NCBI RefSeq assembly: GCF_018812025.1 | Contig: NC_063049.1 | Span: 6,361,513 to 6,425,512, forward strand | Origin: Megalobrama amblycephala | Taxonomy: Eukaryota > Chordata > Actinopteri > Cypriniformes > Xenocyprididae | DNA length: 64,000 nucleotides | Direction: 5' to 3' | Shown here: piece by piece, positions 9,601-18,264 of the stretch | Layout: every line of letters begins with the position of its first letter | Numbering within the stretch: position 1 is the stretch's first letter | Notes under the pieces: generated by a model | Database searches by the model: none | The model's input: only the letters and a program-made list of their open reading frames with translations | What the model was told of the DNA's origin: nothing | Translations under genes and position numbers: made by a program

Positions 9601-9671
9601 ATATCGAGACGGAGCCGGGCGTGGTTATTCGCAGCCGGCCGTATAGATTACCTGAGCACAAAAAAAGGTAG
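6615..9671 (+). CDS. gag-pol: Gag-protease-integrase polyprotein of the Gmr1-like element (open to the IN/RT break)
   Basis: I chose the ATG at 6615 because it sits in a GCCGCCATG context just after the primer site. Residues 1-70 are charged and coiled-coil-like. Residues about 80-235 form a capsid region resembling SCAN domains. Pro-rich linker follows, then a zinc knuckle CWRCRDPDHFVDKC from residue 332, and a protease motif LVDSGCN with Asp 386. Integrase has the HHCC finger (FHAAHSNPMAGHLG then CASCREC), core Asp residues in GMDLIGPL and LTDQGTAF, and Lys at 752 (codon 8868-8870) where the third catalytic residue, Glu, is expected in HPQTDGLVKRFNR. A chromodomain-like tail precedes the RT start at FADVFSPLPG. 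The frame ends TAG at 9669-9671 just after an A7 run. Confidence 0.92.
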   Translation: MQTSSSPPFADVIASLAVLHREQHQALLDLRKDQERCWQTILQTQQEDREAFRSWIHREVSREPSGQPAVPVHLPLNKMGPLDDPEVFLELFERSAEASEWPRDQWSMRLVPLLSGESQVAAQQLPVQNLLVYDDLRRAIIQRVGRTPEQHRQRFRSLDLGECGRPFVLAQQLRDSCRKWLLAEGSDVDLVIDRVVLEQFITRLPKKTAEWVQCHRPTSLDSAIQLAEDHMVACQGGGEPLPAVSLSPSLLSPSLSRPVPLPRSCPPGPPRVPPRGRGGTAPTPLYGPRAPPRGEGLPAAGTDPTPASPLSPRQPFNPLTATGAAGRSGPACWRCRDPDHFVDKCPVMEVGTMIRVPDHPQAAPGQAGEYQIPVSIKGGTYQALVDSGCNQTSVHQSLISSGALDTGRVVGVRCVHGDVVRYPVMPVIIKFRGQKHSVEVAVNPHLRHPIILGTNWPAFSQLLGCLCSDASWEKRTQGKQARVQVGETEQGPGSAAAGEQSEAGRLILPERDDFPLEQSQDETLKHAFEKVCVIDGHPLQPGRPLAYPYFAVIKDRLYRVTQDTQTKEDTTQLLVPKSRREMLFHAAHSNPMAGHLGQAATLNRLMTRFFWLGIHENVRRWCASCRECQLVNPPATPKAPLRPLPLMQVPFERIGMDLIGPLERSARGHRFALVVVDYATRYPEAVALRNISAKSVADALFRLISRVGIPKEILTDQGTAFMSRTLRELYKLLGIKSIRTSVFHPQTDGLVKRFNRTLKSMIRKFVQEDAKNWDKWLEPLLFAVQEVPQASTGFSPFELLFGRQPRGVLDVLREAWEDGPSQAKNEIQYVLDLRAKLHTLGRLSMENLLQAQHKQSQLYNRRSNLRKFAPGEKVLVLLPTSSSKLLAKWQGPFEVTRQVGELDYEVVRSDRRGERQIYHLNLLKKWSEAESVMLATVISGEDDLGPEANVKTQSLALTPGGDHLSPSQLTDLSKLQAEFADVFSPLPGRTNLIQHHIETEPGVVIRSRPYRLPEHKKR

Positions 9672-10066
9672 TTCAGGACGAATTAGAGGCAATGCTTAAG
9701 ATGGGAGTAATAGAAGAGTCCAGCAGTAACTGGGCGAGCCCGATAGTTTTGGTCCCCAAAACAGACGGCTCTTTTCGTTTCTGCGTGGACTATCGCAGGG
9801 TGAATGCAGTGTCGAAATTCGACTCGTATCCAATGCCACGGGTGCACGAATTGCTTGACCGGCTAGGTGCGGCTCGATTTTATTCGACACTGGACTTAAC
9901 GAAAGGATATTGGCAGATCCCCTTGTCGCCATTATCCAAAGAAAAGTCCGCTTTCACGACGCCGTTCGGATTACACCAATTCGTTACGCTTCCGTTCTGG
10001 CTGTTCGGGGCACCGGCTACCTTTCAGCGACTCATGGATAAAATTCTCCGGCCCCATGGTGCATAG
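9672..10066 (+). pseudogene. pol: Reverse transcriptase, N-terminal half
   Basis: This segment lies in the frame one base back from the upstream gag-integrase frame. It shows VIEESSSNWASPIVLVPKTD, FRFCVDYRRVNAVSKFDSYP and YSTLDLTKGYWQIPL, the fingers and first palm motif (catalytic Asp in TLDL) of Ty3/gypsy reverse transcriptases, then APATFQRLMDKIL. It ends at TAG 10064-10066, directly upstream of the YLDD box, so the enzyme is split in two. PFWLFGAPATF has Trp where Gly is usual. The stop looks like a recent point change, given the otherwise clean frame. Confidence 0.9.
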
Positions 10067-10930
10067 GCGGCTGCCTATCTAGATGATATTATTATCTATA
10101 GTAATGACTGGCAGCGGCATATGCAGCATTTAAGGGCCGTCCTGAGATCGCTGAGAGGAGCTGGGCTCACGGCCAACCCGAAGAAGTGTGCAATTGGGCG
10201 CGTGGAGGTAAGGTATCTGGGCTTCCACTTGGGGCATGGGCAGGTGCGTCCCCAAATTGACAAGACAGCAGCGATTGCGACCTGTCCGCGCCCCAAGACC
10301 AAAAAGGAGGTTAGGCAGTTCCTCGGGCTGGCGGGATATTATAGAAGGTTTGTACCTAATTATTCGGCCCTCACCAGCTCGTTGACTGATCTAACTAAAA
10401 AGGATGCACCAGATACGGTCCAGTGGACGGAGCTGTGCCAGCAGGCCTTTACCCAGGTGAAGGCTGCTCTATGTGGCGGGCCATTGCTTCACTCTCCTGA
10501 CTTTTCTCTCCCTTTTCTGTTGCAGACTGACGCGTCGGACAGGGAGCTGGGTGCTGTCCTGTCCCAGGAGATAGAGGGTGAGGAACAGCCGGTGCTGTAC
10601 ATTAGCCGTAAGCTCTCTAAGAGAGAAGCTAAGTACAGCACCGTGGAAAAAGAGTGTTTGGCTATTAGGTGGGCCGTCCTCACCCTCCGCTATTATCTCC
10701 TGGGACGGGAATTCACTCTCTGTTCGGACCACGCTCCCCTGCAGTGGCTCCACCGCATGAAGGATACCAACGCGCGGATCACTCGTTGGTATCTGGCTCT
10801 ACAGCCTTTTAAGTTCAAGGTGGTCCACAGGCCGGGTGTTCGGATGGCTGTGGCCGATTTCCTCTCCAGAAATGGGGGGGGGGGGGCTGCAGGCCGGACG
10901 GCTCCCCGGCCTGAGTCGGGCGGTGGGGGT
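10067..10930 (+). pseudogene. pol: Reverse transcriptase C-terminal half and RNase H
   Basis: Same frame as the preceding piece, after the TAG. The catalytic YLDDIIIYS box is at 10076-10102. RT thumb and connection motifs follow (GLTANPKKCAIG, VRYLGFHLG, KKEVRQFLGLAGYYRRFVPN). RNase H shows LQTDASDRELGAVLSQ (Asp codon 10529-10531), STVEKECLAI and LCSDHAPLQW, the expected D-E-D residues. The protein ends around VADFLSR plus a Gly-rich run from a G tract at 10875-10885, and the frame then runs on into the 3' LTR. No env or extra ORF lies between RNase H and the LTR. Confidence 0.9.
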
Positions 10931-10931
10931 A
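10917..10931 (+). other. Polypurine tract
   Basis: CGGGCGGTGGGGGTA immediately precedes the 3' LTR. G-rich sequence at this place is the usual plus-strand primer; it is broken by pyrimidines, so the functional core is probably the GGTGGGGG part. Confidence 0.6.
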
Positions 10932-11322
10932 TGTGGCGAGGGGGGAGTGGTTCAGCGAGGTCTGCAACCGGAGAGAATAGCGGGAGACGCTTGGTAAGTG
11001 AGTGGGTTGGATACAAATCACGAACACCTGTTTCTCGTTCTAGTGATTGGCGCGGAGACAGGATAAGACGCCGTGAGAAGCAGGAGTGTGTGAGAGAGAG
11101 GGGAACTGCTGACTGAGACCCAACGAACTACTTGGAGTGAAGCCCTTTGTGGATTGTGTTTACCGAACCTGGAGTGAAGCCCTTTGTGGATTATTTGTGT
11201 TGCTGTTATCGTGCGTCTGCACGGCCTTTCTGTTGAACATTCGTTTCAATAAAAGCTCAGTCAGCAGTTGTTCGCCATCCCTGTCCTCTTCCTTCCCATA
11301 AACGAACGTGAACGGTGTTACA
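10932..11322 (+). repeat. 3' LTR of the Gmr1-like element
   Basis: 391 bp, TGTGGCGAGG to GGTGTTACA, with AATAAA at 11248-11253. It pairs with the 5' LTR at 385 of 391 positions by eye. It is followed by the target duplication GTAAT (11323-11327). Confidence 0.93.
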
Positions 11323-12019
11323 GTAATAAATAATCTGACTCTGTAATAGACTTACATGTTCTTATATGGGCTGCTGTAAAATAGACATTTTTATCGCTTT
11401 GGCTTCTATTCTCATTTTTTTTTCTCAAAACATTAAATTCAGATGAATAAGCAACTGAGAATTTTGACATGTTTACATGTAACACATTTATGCAAAAATA
11501 TATGTAATGTATAAATACTGATGTTTGGGTTTTTTGTGTGTCCTAGAGTATTGACTTTTATTGACTTTGTACCTACTGTCTGAATCTGTATTTAAAATGT
11601 TCAGTGTGATACACAAACAAAACTGACATTCTTGTATGGAATAGAAAGCAGTTAGTCAACAACAACAACAACAAAAAATCCATGAAATTTGTTTATAACA
11701 AATATTTCTGTGGTGAAAAAAACATCTAAACATTTTGATCAGTGTGACTCACACAATCACAAAAACACCTTTTTTGTTAATTTACTGACACAATAACTAG
11801 GTTTTGAAGCATGAATTAAATGTCCTGGGTGAGTTACTAAATTTTGCAGGCATGCAATAGAGTTGTGATGTTCCAGCAAACAGTTGTGACAATTGCACTT
11901 AAAGTTTAGAGAACGTTAAGACTGTTTCGAAAAATGTGTCAAAGCTACTGAGAAAAACTAATGTTGTTGTCAGTGATAACCTTACATCATGAATGTGTCG
12001 TTACATTTGTAAATTTCAG
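11323..12019. other. Remainder of the interrupted intron of copy B
   Basis: About 700 bp of AT-rich sequence between the retrotransposon and the next exon. It starts with the second copy of the donor (GTAATAAATAATC) and ends with TTTGTAAATTTCAG. An (AAC)n run sits near 11659. No other feature is seen. Confidence 0.6.
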
Positions 12020-12824
12020 ATCACAAAGAAGCTGGCTGGTCATGGACGGGGGACAGCAGTCTGGGCAACCTCCATTGGAAACGAGGTCGGCCAGATACTG
12101 ACCAGTGTCCTGTCAGTGCAGGAGGGGCCAGGACTGGACAGGATGGTGGCTGGTGTCATGAAGCGTTACCGCCAGGCAGCCGTTCCACCCCCAGTTCTGT
12201 TGTATGTGGACTGTGGCTGTTGCGTAAGTGAGGAGGCAACCAGCAAGCTGCAGACCAGGTTTGGGCAATGGCCAGACCTCAACATACTTCTGGACATCTG
12301 GCACTTCATGAGAAGGCTGGCCTTGGGCTGCACCACCGACGCCCATCCCCTTTACCCCACCTTTATGGGATGCCTGTCTGCCTGCATCTTTGAGTGAGAT
12401 GCTGGGGACCACAGCCTGTTGCGGCAGGCAAAAAGACTGCAGCTGATGGATGAGGGTGTGCCAGCTATTACCGAACTCCTGGTGGACAGGAGCATCAGTA
12501 ATAAGGACCTCAGCCTTTACTGCCGCAGGAGGACATGCGGTGAGGAGGCCACCATACGCCTCATTGAGAGGCTTCTGCAGGAGCTGGGAGGGGCAAATGG
12601 GAGGGACCTTATGGGTGTGCCACTCCTGGACGAGGTGCGCATGGAGCACATCTGGTGTGTGCAGAAACATCATGTCAAGTGCATACAGGACTTGCCAGGA
12701 GTGCCACTGTACACAGAAGTAGGCACCACCAAAAAGTCAGGGGTCATCCTGACCAGGTATTGGTTTGCCAGAGGGTCCACATACCTGGAATCTTTTCATT
12801 GCCACCTGAACAGGTTCATTCCAG
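12020..12824 (+). pseudogene. DUF6729-type family, copy B: central transposase-like exon
   Basis: The exon reads ITKKLAGHGRGTAVWATSIG, GPGLDRMVAGVMKRYRQ, PPPVLLYVDCGCCV (Asp codon 12209-12211) and LNILLDIWHFMRRLALGC, then a TGA at 12395-12397. It continues in frame as LLRQAKRLQLMDEGVPAITE, LYCRRRTCGEEATIRLIERL, VQKHHVKCIQDLPGVPL and YLESFHCHLNRFIPG (Glu codon 12788-12790), ending CCAG/GTTGGT. The spacing of VDCG, DIWHF and LESFH resembles RNase H-fold transposases of the MULE/hAT-like type. That role is inference; the family has no function known to me. One nonsense codon is visible. Confidence 0.75.
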
Positions 12825-12956
12825 GTTGGTGTCTCACATGTATGATGTTTTAAATAATAATTAATTTTTTCTATATTTTAAAATAATTTCTATGCATTAT
12901 TCAGACTGAATGGCAAGTCTTTTTTTATTGGTATAAATGTCTTGTTCTTCTTCTAG

Positions 12957-13164
12957 GAACCAGTGCCAAAGCACTGAATTTCCAGCTCTACCTCCTGGAA
13001 GGCCTGAACAGGTGGAATCAGGATCGGGGGACTGCAGCAGTGACCAGCAAGCCAGCGTCCCTTTTCACCTACTAAGGATATGGCCCACTGCGTCAACACC
13101 AACAGCCTGAAGGTGTTTGGTCGGCCTTTTGTGCCAACTTTCAGGCCACCTGCCAAATATACTG
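12957..13164 (+). pseudogene. DUF6729-type family, copy B: next exon
   Basis: After TTCTAG it reads TSAKALNFQLYLLEGLNRWN, a TAA (LFTY*G) near 13074, and a frame shift a few bases later. In the other frame it is MAHCVNTNSLKVFGRPFVPT and FRPPAKYTG, ending ACTG/GTATGT. Splice phase matches both neighbours (Gly codon split after the first base on each side), which supports the exon chain. Confidence 0.72.
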
Positions 13165-13338
13165 GTATGTCTTACCCTTATCTGGCTGCATAATACTTTT
13201 GGTTTGTGGGTTTTCAATGTTAGAACTAAACATTGAGTCTTTACTTTTATTATTCACTTTTATTAAATATTACAATTTAAAATTATGTTGTTTTTTTGTC
13301 TATTTTAATATGCTTTTAAAGTAGAATTTATTTCTGTG

Positions 13339-13852
13339 ATGCAACGCTGAATTTTCATCAGCCATTACTCCAGTTTTCAGAGTCACATGATCCTTCAGAA
13401 ATCATTCTAATATGCTGATTTTATACTGATACTGATATTTTTTGGAAGCTGTGATACCTTTTTCATTTTTTTGTTTTCCCATCGATGAATAAAAAGAACA
13501 GCATTTATTAAAAAAAGAAAATGTTTCTAACAATATAAGTCTTCAATATCACTTTTTATCAATTTAACACATCCTTAATGAATAAAAGTAGTATAAAAAA
13601 TTACTGACCCAAAATATTTGAACTGTACTGTTTATTGTTACAAAATATTTCTATTTTAAGTGAAATGCTGTTCTTTTTTAAGTTTTTATTTATCAGTGAA
13701 TCCTGAAAAAAGCATCACAGGTTATAAAAAACATTAAGCAGCACAACTGTTTCCAACATTGATAATAAATCAGCATATTAGAATGATTTCTGAAGGATCA
13801 TGTGACACTGAAGACTGGAGTAATGATGATGATAAATTCAGCTTTGCATCAT
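13339..13852. repeat. Foldback MITE in the intron of copy B
   Basis: The left arm (13339-13422) carries CATTACTCCAGTTTTCAGAG and CATGATCCTTCAGAAATC. The right arm (13767-13852) carries their reverse complement (GATTTCTGAAGGATCATGTG, CACTGAAGACTGGAGTAATG). Arms of about 84 bp could form a long imperfect hairpin around a 345-bp AT-rich centre. This hairpin family is common in fish introns. No coding potential is seen. Confidence 0.75.
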
Positions 13853-13855
13853 ATA

Positions 13856-14083
13856 ATAAGTTATAAAGTATATTAAAATAGAAACCATTATTTTAAATAT
13901 TGCAATAACATTTCACAGTATTACTGTTCTTTTCTGTATTTTTGATCAAATAAATGCAGGCTTGATGCACAAAAAAAAATTAAAAAAAATAAAAATAAAT
14001 ATTAATGTTTCTAAACTTTTGACCGGTCCTGATTGTGTGTGTCATTGCGGGGTTTTTTTATGTTTTTTTTTTTCTTTTTCATA
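13856..14083 (+). repeat. Intron segment shared with 1-228
   Basis: Direct repeat of the window's first 228 bp, ending in the T-rich tract and ATAG acceptor of the next exon. Its position directly upstream of homologous exons in both copies confirms that introns were duplicated. Confidence 0.75.
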
Positions 14084-14084
14084 G

Positions 14085-14512
14085 GAGAGCTGCCTGGTGT
14101 TGACTACCTCCTGAATCAGACTGGACAGCCCCTGGTAGTGGACCCCGGCTCAGAAGAGACAGAGAACATGCTGGAGGATGTGGATGAAGGCGAGGATGAA
14201 GATGACGAGAGCTTTGGGGAAGATGAAACACATGATATTACATGTATATTTACTGTGTCAAGTCTTACCGATGACCCAAGCTTCTCTGACTCATCCCACT
14301 TTCTGCCCTCCTTTGAGTCTCTCTCCTCCACCCAGCCTGCTGCCTCAAGCCTAGCTGTTGCCCCCCCCGCCCAGACTGCTGCCTCCTCCACCATGGCTGC
14401 TGCCCTGGCTGCTCCCTCCTCCCAGGCTGTTGCCTCAACAATGACTGATGTCTCCACCCAGCCTGCTGCCTTCTCCACGCCAGGTACCTCAGCATCTTCC
14501 GAGTCGTCTATG
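14085..14512 (+). pseudogene. DUF6729-type family, copy B: acidic/low-complexity exon
   Basis: It reads ELPGVDYLLNQTGQPLVVDP, then an acidic stretch (EDVDEGEDEDDESFGEDE), then Ser/Ala/Thr/Pro repeats. The exon ends CTATG/GTATGT. It is open throughout, unlike the 1701 copy. A 12-bp insertion (HDITCIFTVSS against HDVTVSS) distinguishes it from copy A. It is likely a disordered linker between the transposase-like core and the basic C-terminal region. Confidence 0.72.
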
Positions 14513-15174
14513 GTATGTAAATATATTGTTACAAAATCAGATATATATCAATGACTAGATTGCTCATGACGTCATAAATAAATGAAGCCACCGCACCATC
14601 ATATTGGTATTCCCTAGTATTACCTCACATTCTATTGAACTAACAGGAAATCATCTGATTTTACTGAGAAAACATTACCTAACAAGTCAGCATTTTAATA
14701 TTTTGCTGCAATGTACCCATTCCAAAACATCCTTAATATTTAAATAGTTTTTTGTTTTGTGTTTTAAAAGAAGATTTTTATTTGCTACATTATTACATTT
14801 GCTACTTTATTACAGTAGTGTATATCAGTTGACGGACAAGGCAACATTTGTATTACAAATGTCAAAATGATTCTTCTGAAATCTAAATGCAGATTTATGA
14901 TTTGTAAGACATGCACATAAAATTTAATTTGCCATGTAGAGTTATTCACTGTGGTTATGTAATTATGTTTTATGTAATTTTTTTTTTTTTAATTTGTATT
15001 GTAACTGTAAATGCATACTGTTATGTTAGGAAAAACCCATAGAATCTGGCTGACCTGTAGATTTTTAACAGTTTAACGCTGGTAAACAAAAAGGCAGCAA
15101 GGAATATGTATATATGTATTTGTGTTTTGTCCCACTTCACAGTCTTTTTTTTTTTTTTTTTTTTTTTTTTTCAG
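14513..15174. other. Intron of copy B
   Basis: AT-rich intron from GTATGT to a 27-base T run followed by CAG at 15172-15174. The stretch GGAATATGTATATATGTATTTG at about 15101-15122 also occurs near 2208-2228 in copy A, so the duplication extends through this intron. No other feature is seen. Confidence 0.6.
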
Positions 15175-15266
15175 GCTTTGGATAGCTCTGGTATGCCAGG
15201 TATGGACAGGCGGATTATCTCATGGAGCTTAGGATTCAGCCCTCTCTGGCCCTCACCAACCAGCAG
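15175..15266 (+). pseudogene. DUF6729-type family, copy B: small internal exon, deleted
   Basis: Starts ALDSSGMPGMDR as in copy A, then loses about 14 bp relative to 2281-2386 and shifts frame, ending CAGCAG/GTCAGG. It retains the AG acceptor that copy A has lost, so the two copies carry complementary damage. Confidence 0.65.
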
Positions 15267-15367
15267 GTCAGGAACATTCAACTTTCTCCCTTTGACCTGT
15301 CATACATTAACATTTGCACATGTTTTGTTTTCTCATTTGCTGTTTATCATATGCTCTTTCTGCTTAG

Positions 15368-15900
15368 GTGAGACAATTTTTGTCAGGCTCTGTGCCATTC
15401 ATAAGAGTCCCAAGAAGAAGGGGACTGGCACAGTGTCCAGATGGGACCTCATCCTGGGGACTACAGGAAAATCAGGCAGCGCATTCTGGCCAATGCGACT
15501 GTTATGCAGCAGACCACCCTGCAGCTGGTGGACGTGAGCCACACCCCCTTGGTTCAGTGGCACAACAGGAGGGTAAAAAGACAGGACAGTGCAGTACTGA
15601 TGCAAGGGCTGCATCTGCCTAGCCAGTTGTCTGTGGCGGCTGACCCTCTACTCCCTGCCAATGTGCGCCCCCCATCTGCAAGAAATGTGGGCAGTTCAGG
15701 ACAGCTGAGTCTGGGCATAGTCAGTACAAGGGTGTTGTTTACTGCCCATCTGTAGAGACAGTTACAAAGAGGCAGTGGCTGGAGGAAATAAAAAATAAAA
15801 AAAGAAAGAAAAAAAACCTTCTTATTTATGTTTATAGGTCTTTTCTTTTTCTGCAAAGACTTAATGAGAGCCATGGACACTGGAGAGTTTTATTTATGTG
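15368..15900 (+). pseudogene. DUF6729-type family, copy B: last exon with zinc-knuckle-like end
   Basis: ETIFVRLCAIHKSPKKKGTG starts the exon, a one-base loss after WDLILG shifts frame, then RKIRQRILANATVMQQTT and VQWHNRRVKRQD. After PPSA a deletion joins to KKCGQFRTAESGHSQYKG and VYCPSVETVTKRQWLEEI, a C-terminal module with C..C....H....C spacing that could bind zinc. Relative to copy A the exon start lacks 209 bp, with TGAG at the join. The frame continues about 40 codons past the module before a stop, so the natural end is probably near 15800. Confidence 0.72.
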
Positions 15901-16088
15901 TATAGTTCTGTCTTATTTTGTTCTTTTGCACTCGAAAAGAATGCACAAGAGCCTTGGGCATTTTTTTAAGTTTTATTTATGTGTATAGTTCTGTTTTCTG
16001 TCCTGTTGCACATGCAAAATAATGACTAAAACAATTAAAATATGAAAGAATCAAGCAATTAATGAATGATTGCCCATGGCTGATTGAC

Positions 16089-16094
16089 AATAAA
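16089..16094 (+). terminator. Polyadenylation signal AATAAA of copy B
   Basis: AATAAA followed within 40 bp by a T/G-rich stretch (TCTCTTTGTGTGTTTTGC), placed about 290 bp after the last coding motif. Confidence 0.5.
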
Positions 16095-16110
16095 AGTTTG
16101 GTCATGATTA

Positions 16111-16832
16111 AATAACTATCTCTTTGTGTGTTTTGCTTTGCTATTTAGTATAGGCATATATCATATCACAGCATAGTATAGGCACTTGTGAAAAATGTAA
16201 TGTCAGGATACTTTCAAAAACGAATGGATTGACTATTAATATATTTTTTAGAAAACAACTGGAGCAGAAATATATTTACAACGGAAAGTGCACAAACTCA
16301 GAATTGTAAATATCAAGAATCAGTAGTATATCATTAATACAATGTTCATTTATATTTCAAAATGGCATACCAGAAATGATTCCAGTAATATGGACACCAT
16401 TTATGTGATTTTTACTGATAAAACACACTAATTTACATCATAAAGCAACAACCTTAATTTCTGGCAACAGTGGGATTTGAACTGACAACCTTGTAATCAA
16501 CCTTTCAACCATATAAATGTACAGGAAAACAGAAAAAAGAATATTAAAATAATTTATTTTAGACATAGACCTTCAAAAACATTAATTCTGGTGGAGAGAG
16601 GCATAAAAATCCCTTTCTTCTCTTTTTTTCCTCTTTTTCCCTTCTTCCCCCTTCTTGCATTGTTACAGCACTAGGTGGCAACAAATTACTGTTAAAAATC
16701 TATCACTGAATCATTATTTTAGAAATGAAGTCTGTATGAATCCAGTTTACAAAAATATTGCACATAAAATTATTTCACCTGTCTGGATCTTACATGTGTT
16801 CAAGCATCTTATTTGTGTTGAATTTGTGGTAA
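16111..16832. other. AT-rich spacer; weak tRNA-like fragment on minus strand
   Basis: No gene is seen. On the minus strand near 16465-16500, GGTTGTCAGTTCAAATCCCA resembles the B-box end of a tRNA-derived SINE, but no A box or tail is visible, so I do not call a SINE. Confidence 0.3.
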
Positions 16833-17040
16833 CACTTTAACTAATGTTAACAAACGAACCTTATTGTAATCTATTAACTAACATGAACTAATCATGATAA
16901 ATACATTTTTACTGAATTTTTTAATCTTTGTAAATGTTTGTTAAGAAAAATACAACTGTTCATAGTTTGTTCATTTTACTTCACCGTGCATTAACAAATG
17001 TTAACAAAAACAACTCTTGAGAATGTTAGAAAAAATAATA
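16833..17040. repeat. Fish MITE fragment (GTGGTAACACTTT type)
   Basis: Opens GTGGTAACACTTTAACTAAT and continues with repeated GTTAACAAA and AACTAACAT motifs and ACAACTGTTCATAGTTTGTT. This matches my recollection of a widespread teleost palindromic MITE. Only the left part is present; the mirrored right end is missing. Confidence 0.55.
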
Positions 17041-17206
17041 GATGTTACCTTTGTCAAGGTCCAGCTGGTGCAATTATTTTATTTTAGAAAAGGGAGTTTT
17101 AGGTCATTTAACTAATCTCATACTACCTCATACTTCTAAGCAACAGTTATGATTACAGGATAAAGAAAAGAGGACAGCATATGACATGGTTAATTTTGTA
17201 CATCAT

Positions 17207-18264
17207 TGGCTACGTTTACATGTACCCAAATAATCCATTTGTATTCGGATTGACGGCTCAATCGGATTCAAAAACGTTCATGTAAACATCTTAATCGATC
17301 CGATTGAGCTCGATCCAAATAAAATTTCGATCGGATTGGAAGGGGTGGTTTATTCCTTTTCTAATCCGATCCAACAGCAAAAAATATGTATCCCTTCATC
17401 ACAATATTGAAAATCTTACCATTTTAAAACAAAAAGGGGAGCCAATGTAAACTTTGCGCAAGAGTTATGCTGGTGAAAAAGTCTCAACCTCTGTCAGTAT
17501 TCAAAGTGAAATTAAAAAGTGATGGAACTCAGAGACGATTTCAATATAATATGCTAATAACTGTTACAGTATATAACCGTCTTAATTTATTCAATTATTT
17601 ATCTTGTGGCAGTACATATAGGCTTGTGAAGCAAATGAGAATAATAGTATTTTGTGTTAAACAGGTTTTTTTTTTTTTTTTTTTTTTTTTAAGTCGCCGC
17701 TTTAAGTAAAGCTGCGCTTAATTCTCATTGATGACTGCACACTGCAGTGTTAGGAAATATTATAGCTTACACTCTTAATAATTTTAATTAGCTATAGGCA
17801 TATAAATCATTGTATATTAGACCTAAAAAAATGTTTAAAACATGTTCAAAGATAGCTAATAGGCTAATCTTTTATTATCCTCACAGCACGTAGTATAATA
17901 TTATTTTAATAATAAAAGAAGCTGAACCTAATAGTTATAATAATAATTTAGAAGAATAACAGGCCTACATTAATTGGAAATACCAAATCCTCTTAATATT
18001 GCCAAGATTTAATGCTTTTGACAATATCTCTGACTATCGTCGATACATGATCGTCTGTTGACGCAACCCGGGTTACCGCAAGTGTGATTGATATGACGTC
18101 ACACACGCAGAGCGCGTGCGCAAAAGATTTGATCGGAATGTATATAAAACACATATAAACTGATATTTGAATCAGATTACAATGTTTAGAGTACATTTAA
18201 ACAGATCTGCAATTGGATTCAATTAATTCGGATTGACGAAAATTGGTGCATGTAAACGTAGCCA
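17207..18264. mobile_element. Non-autonomous DNA transposon, TGGCTACGTTTACATG ends
   Basis: A 1058-bp element with perfect 16-bp terminal inverted repeats TGGCTACGTTTACATG (17207-17222 and 18249-18264). Both ends continue into sequence rich in AATCGGATT-like motifs. The interior has a T25 run near 17667 and no transposase. I cannot see a clear target duplication (CATCAT before, CTGTAA after). The superfamily is not assigned. Confidence 0.75.

Larger units (their letters stand above)
6183..11322 (+). mobile_element. Gmr1-like Ty3/gypsy LTR retrotransposon, nearly complete
   Basis: A 5140-bp element with two 391-bp LTRs (98.5% identical by my count), a tRNA-Phe type primer site, one long gag-protease-integrase frame, then reverse transcriptase and RNase H, a purine-rich tract, and a 5-bp target duplication GTAAT at 6178-6182 and 11323-11327. 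Integrase precedes reverse transcriptase, the order described for the Gmr1 group of deuterostome gypsy-like elements and otherwise typical of copia. Lesions: a frame break at 9660-9671, a TAG at 10064-10066, and a substitution at the catalytic Glu of integrase. The copy is therefore not autonomous, although its structure is young. It lies inside the first intron of copy B. Confidence 0.93.
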
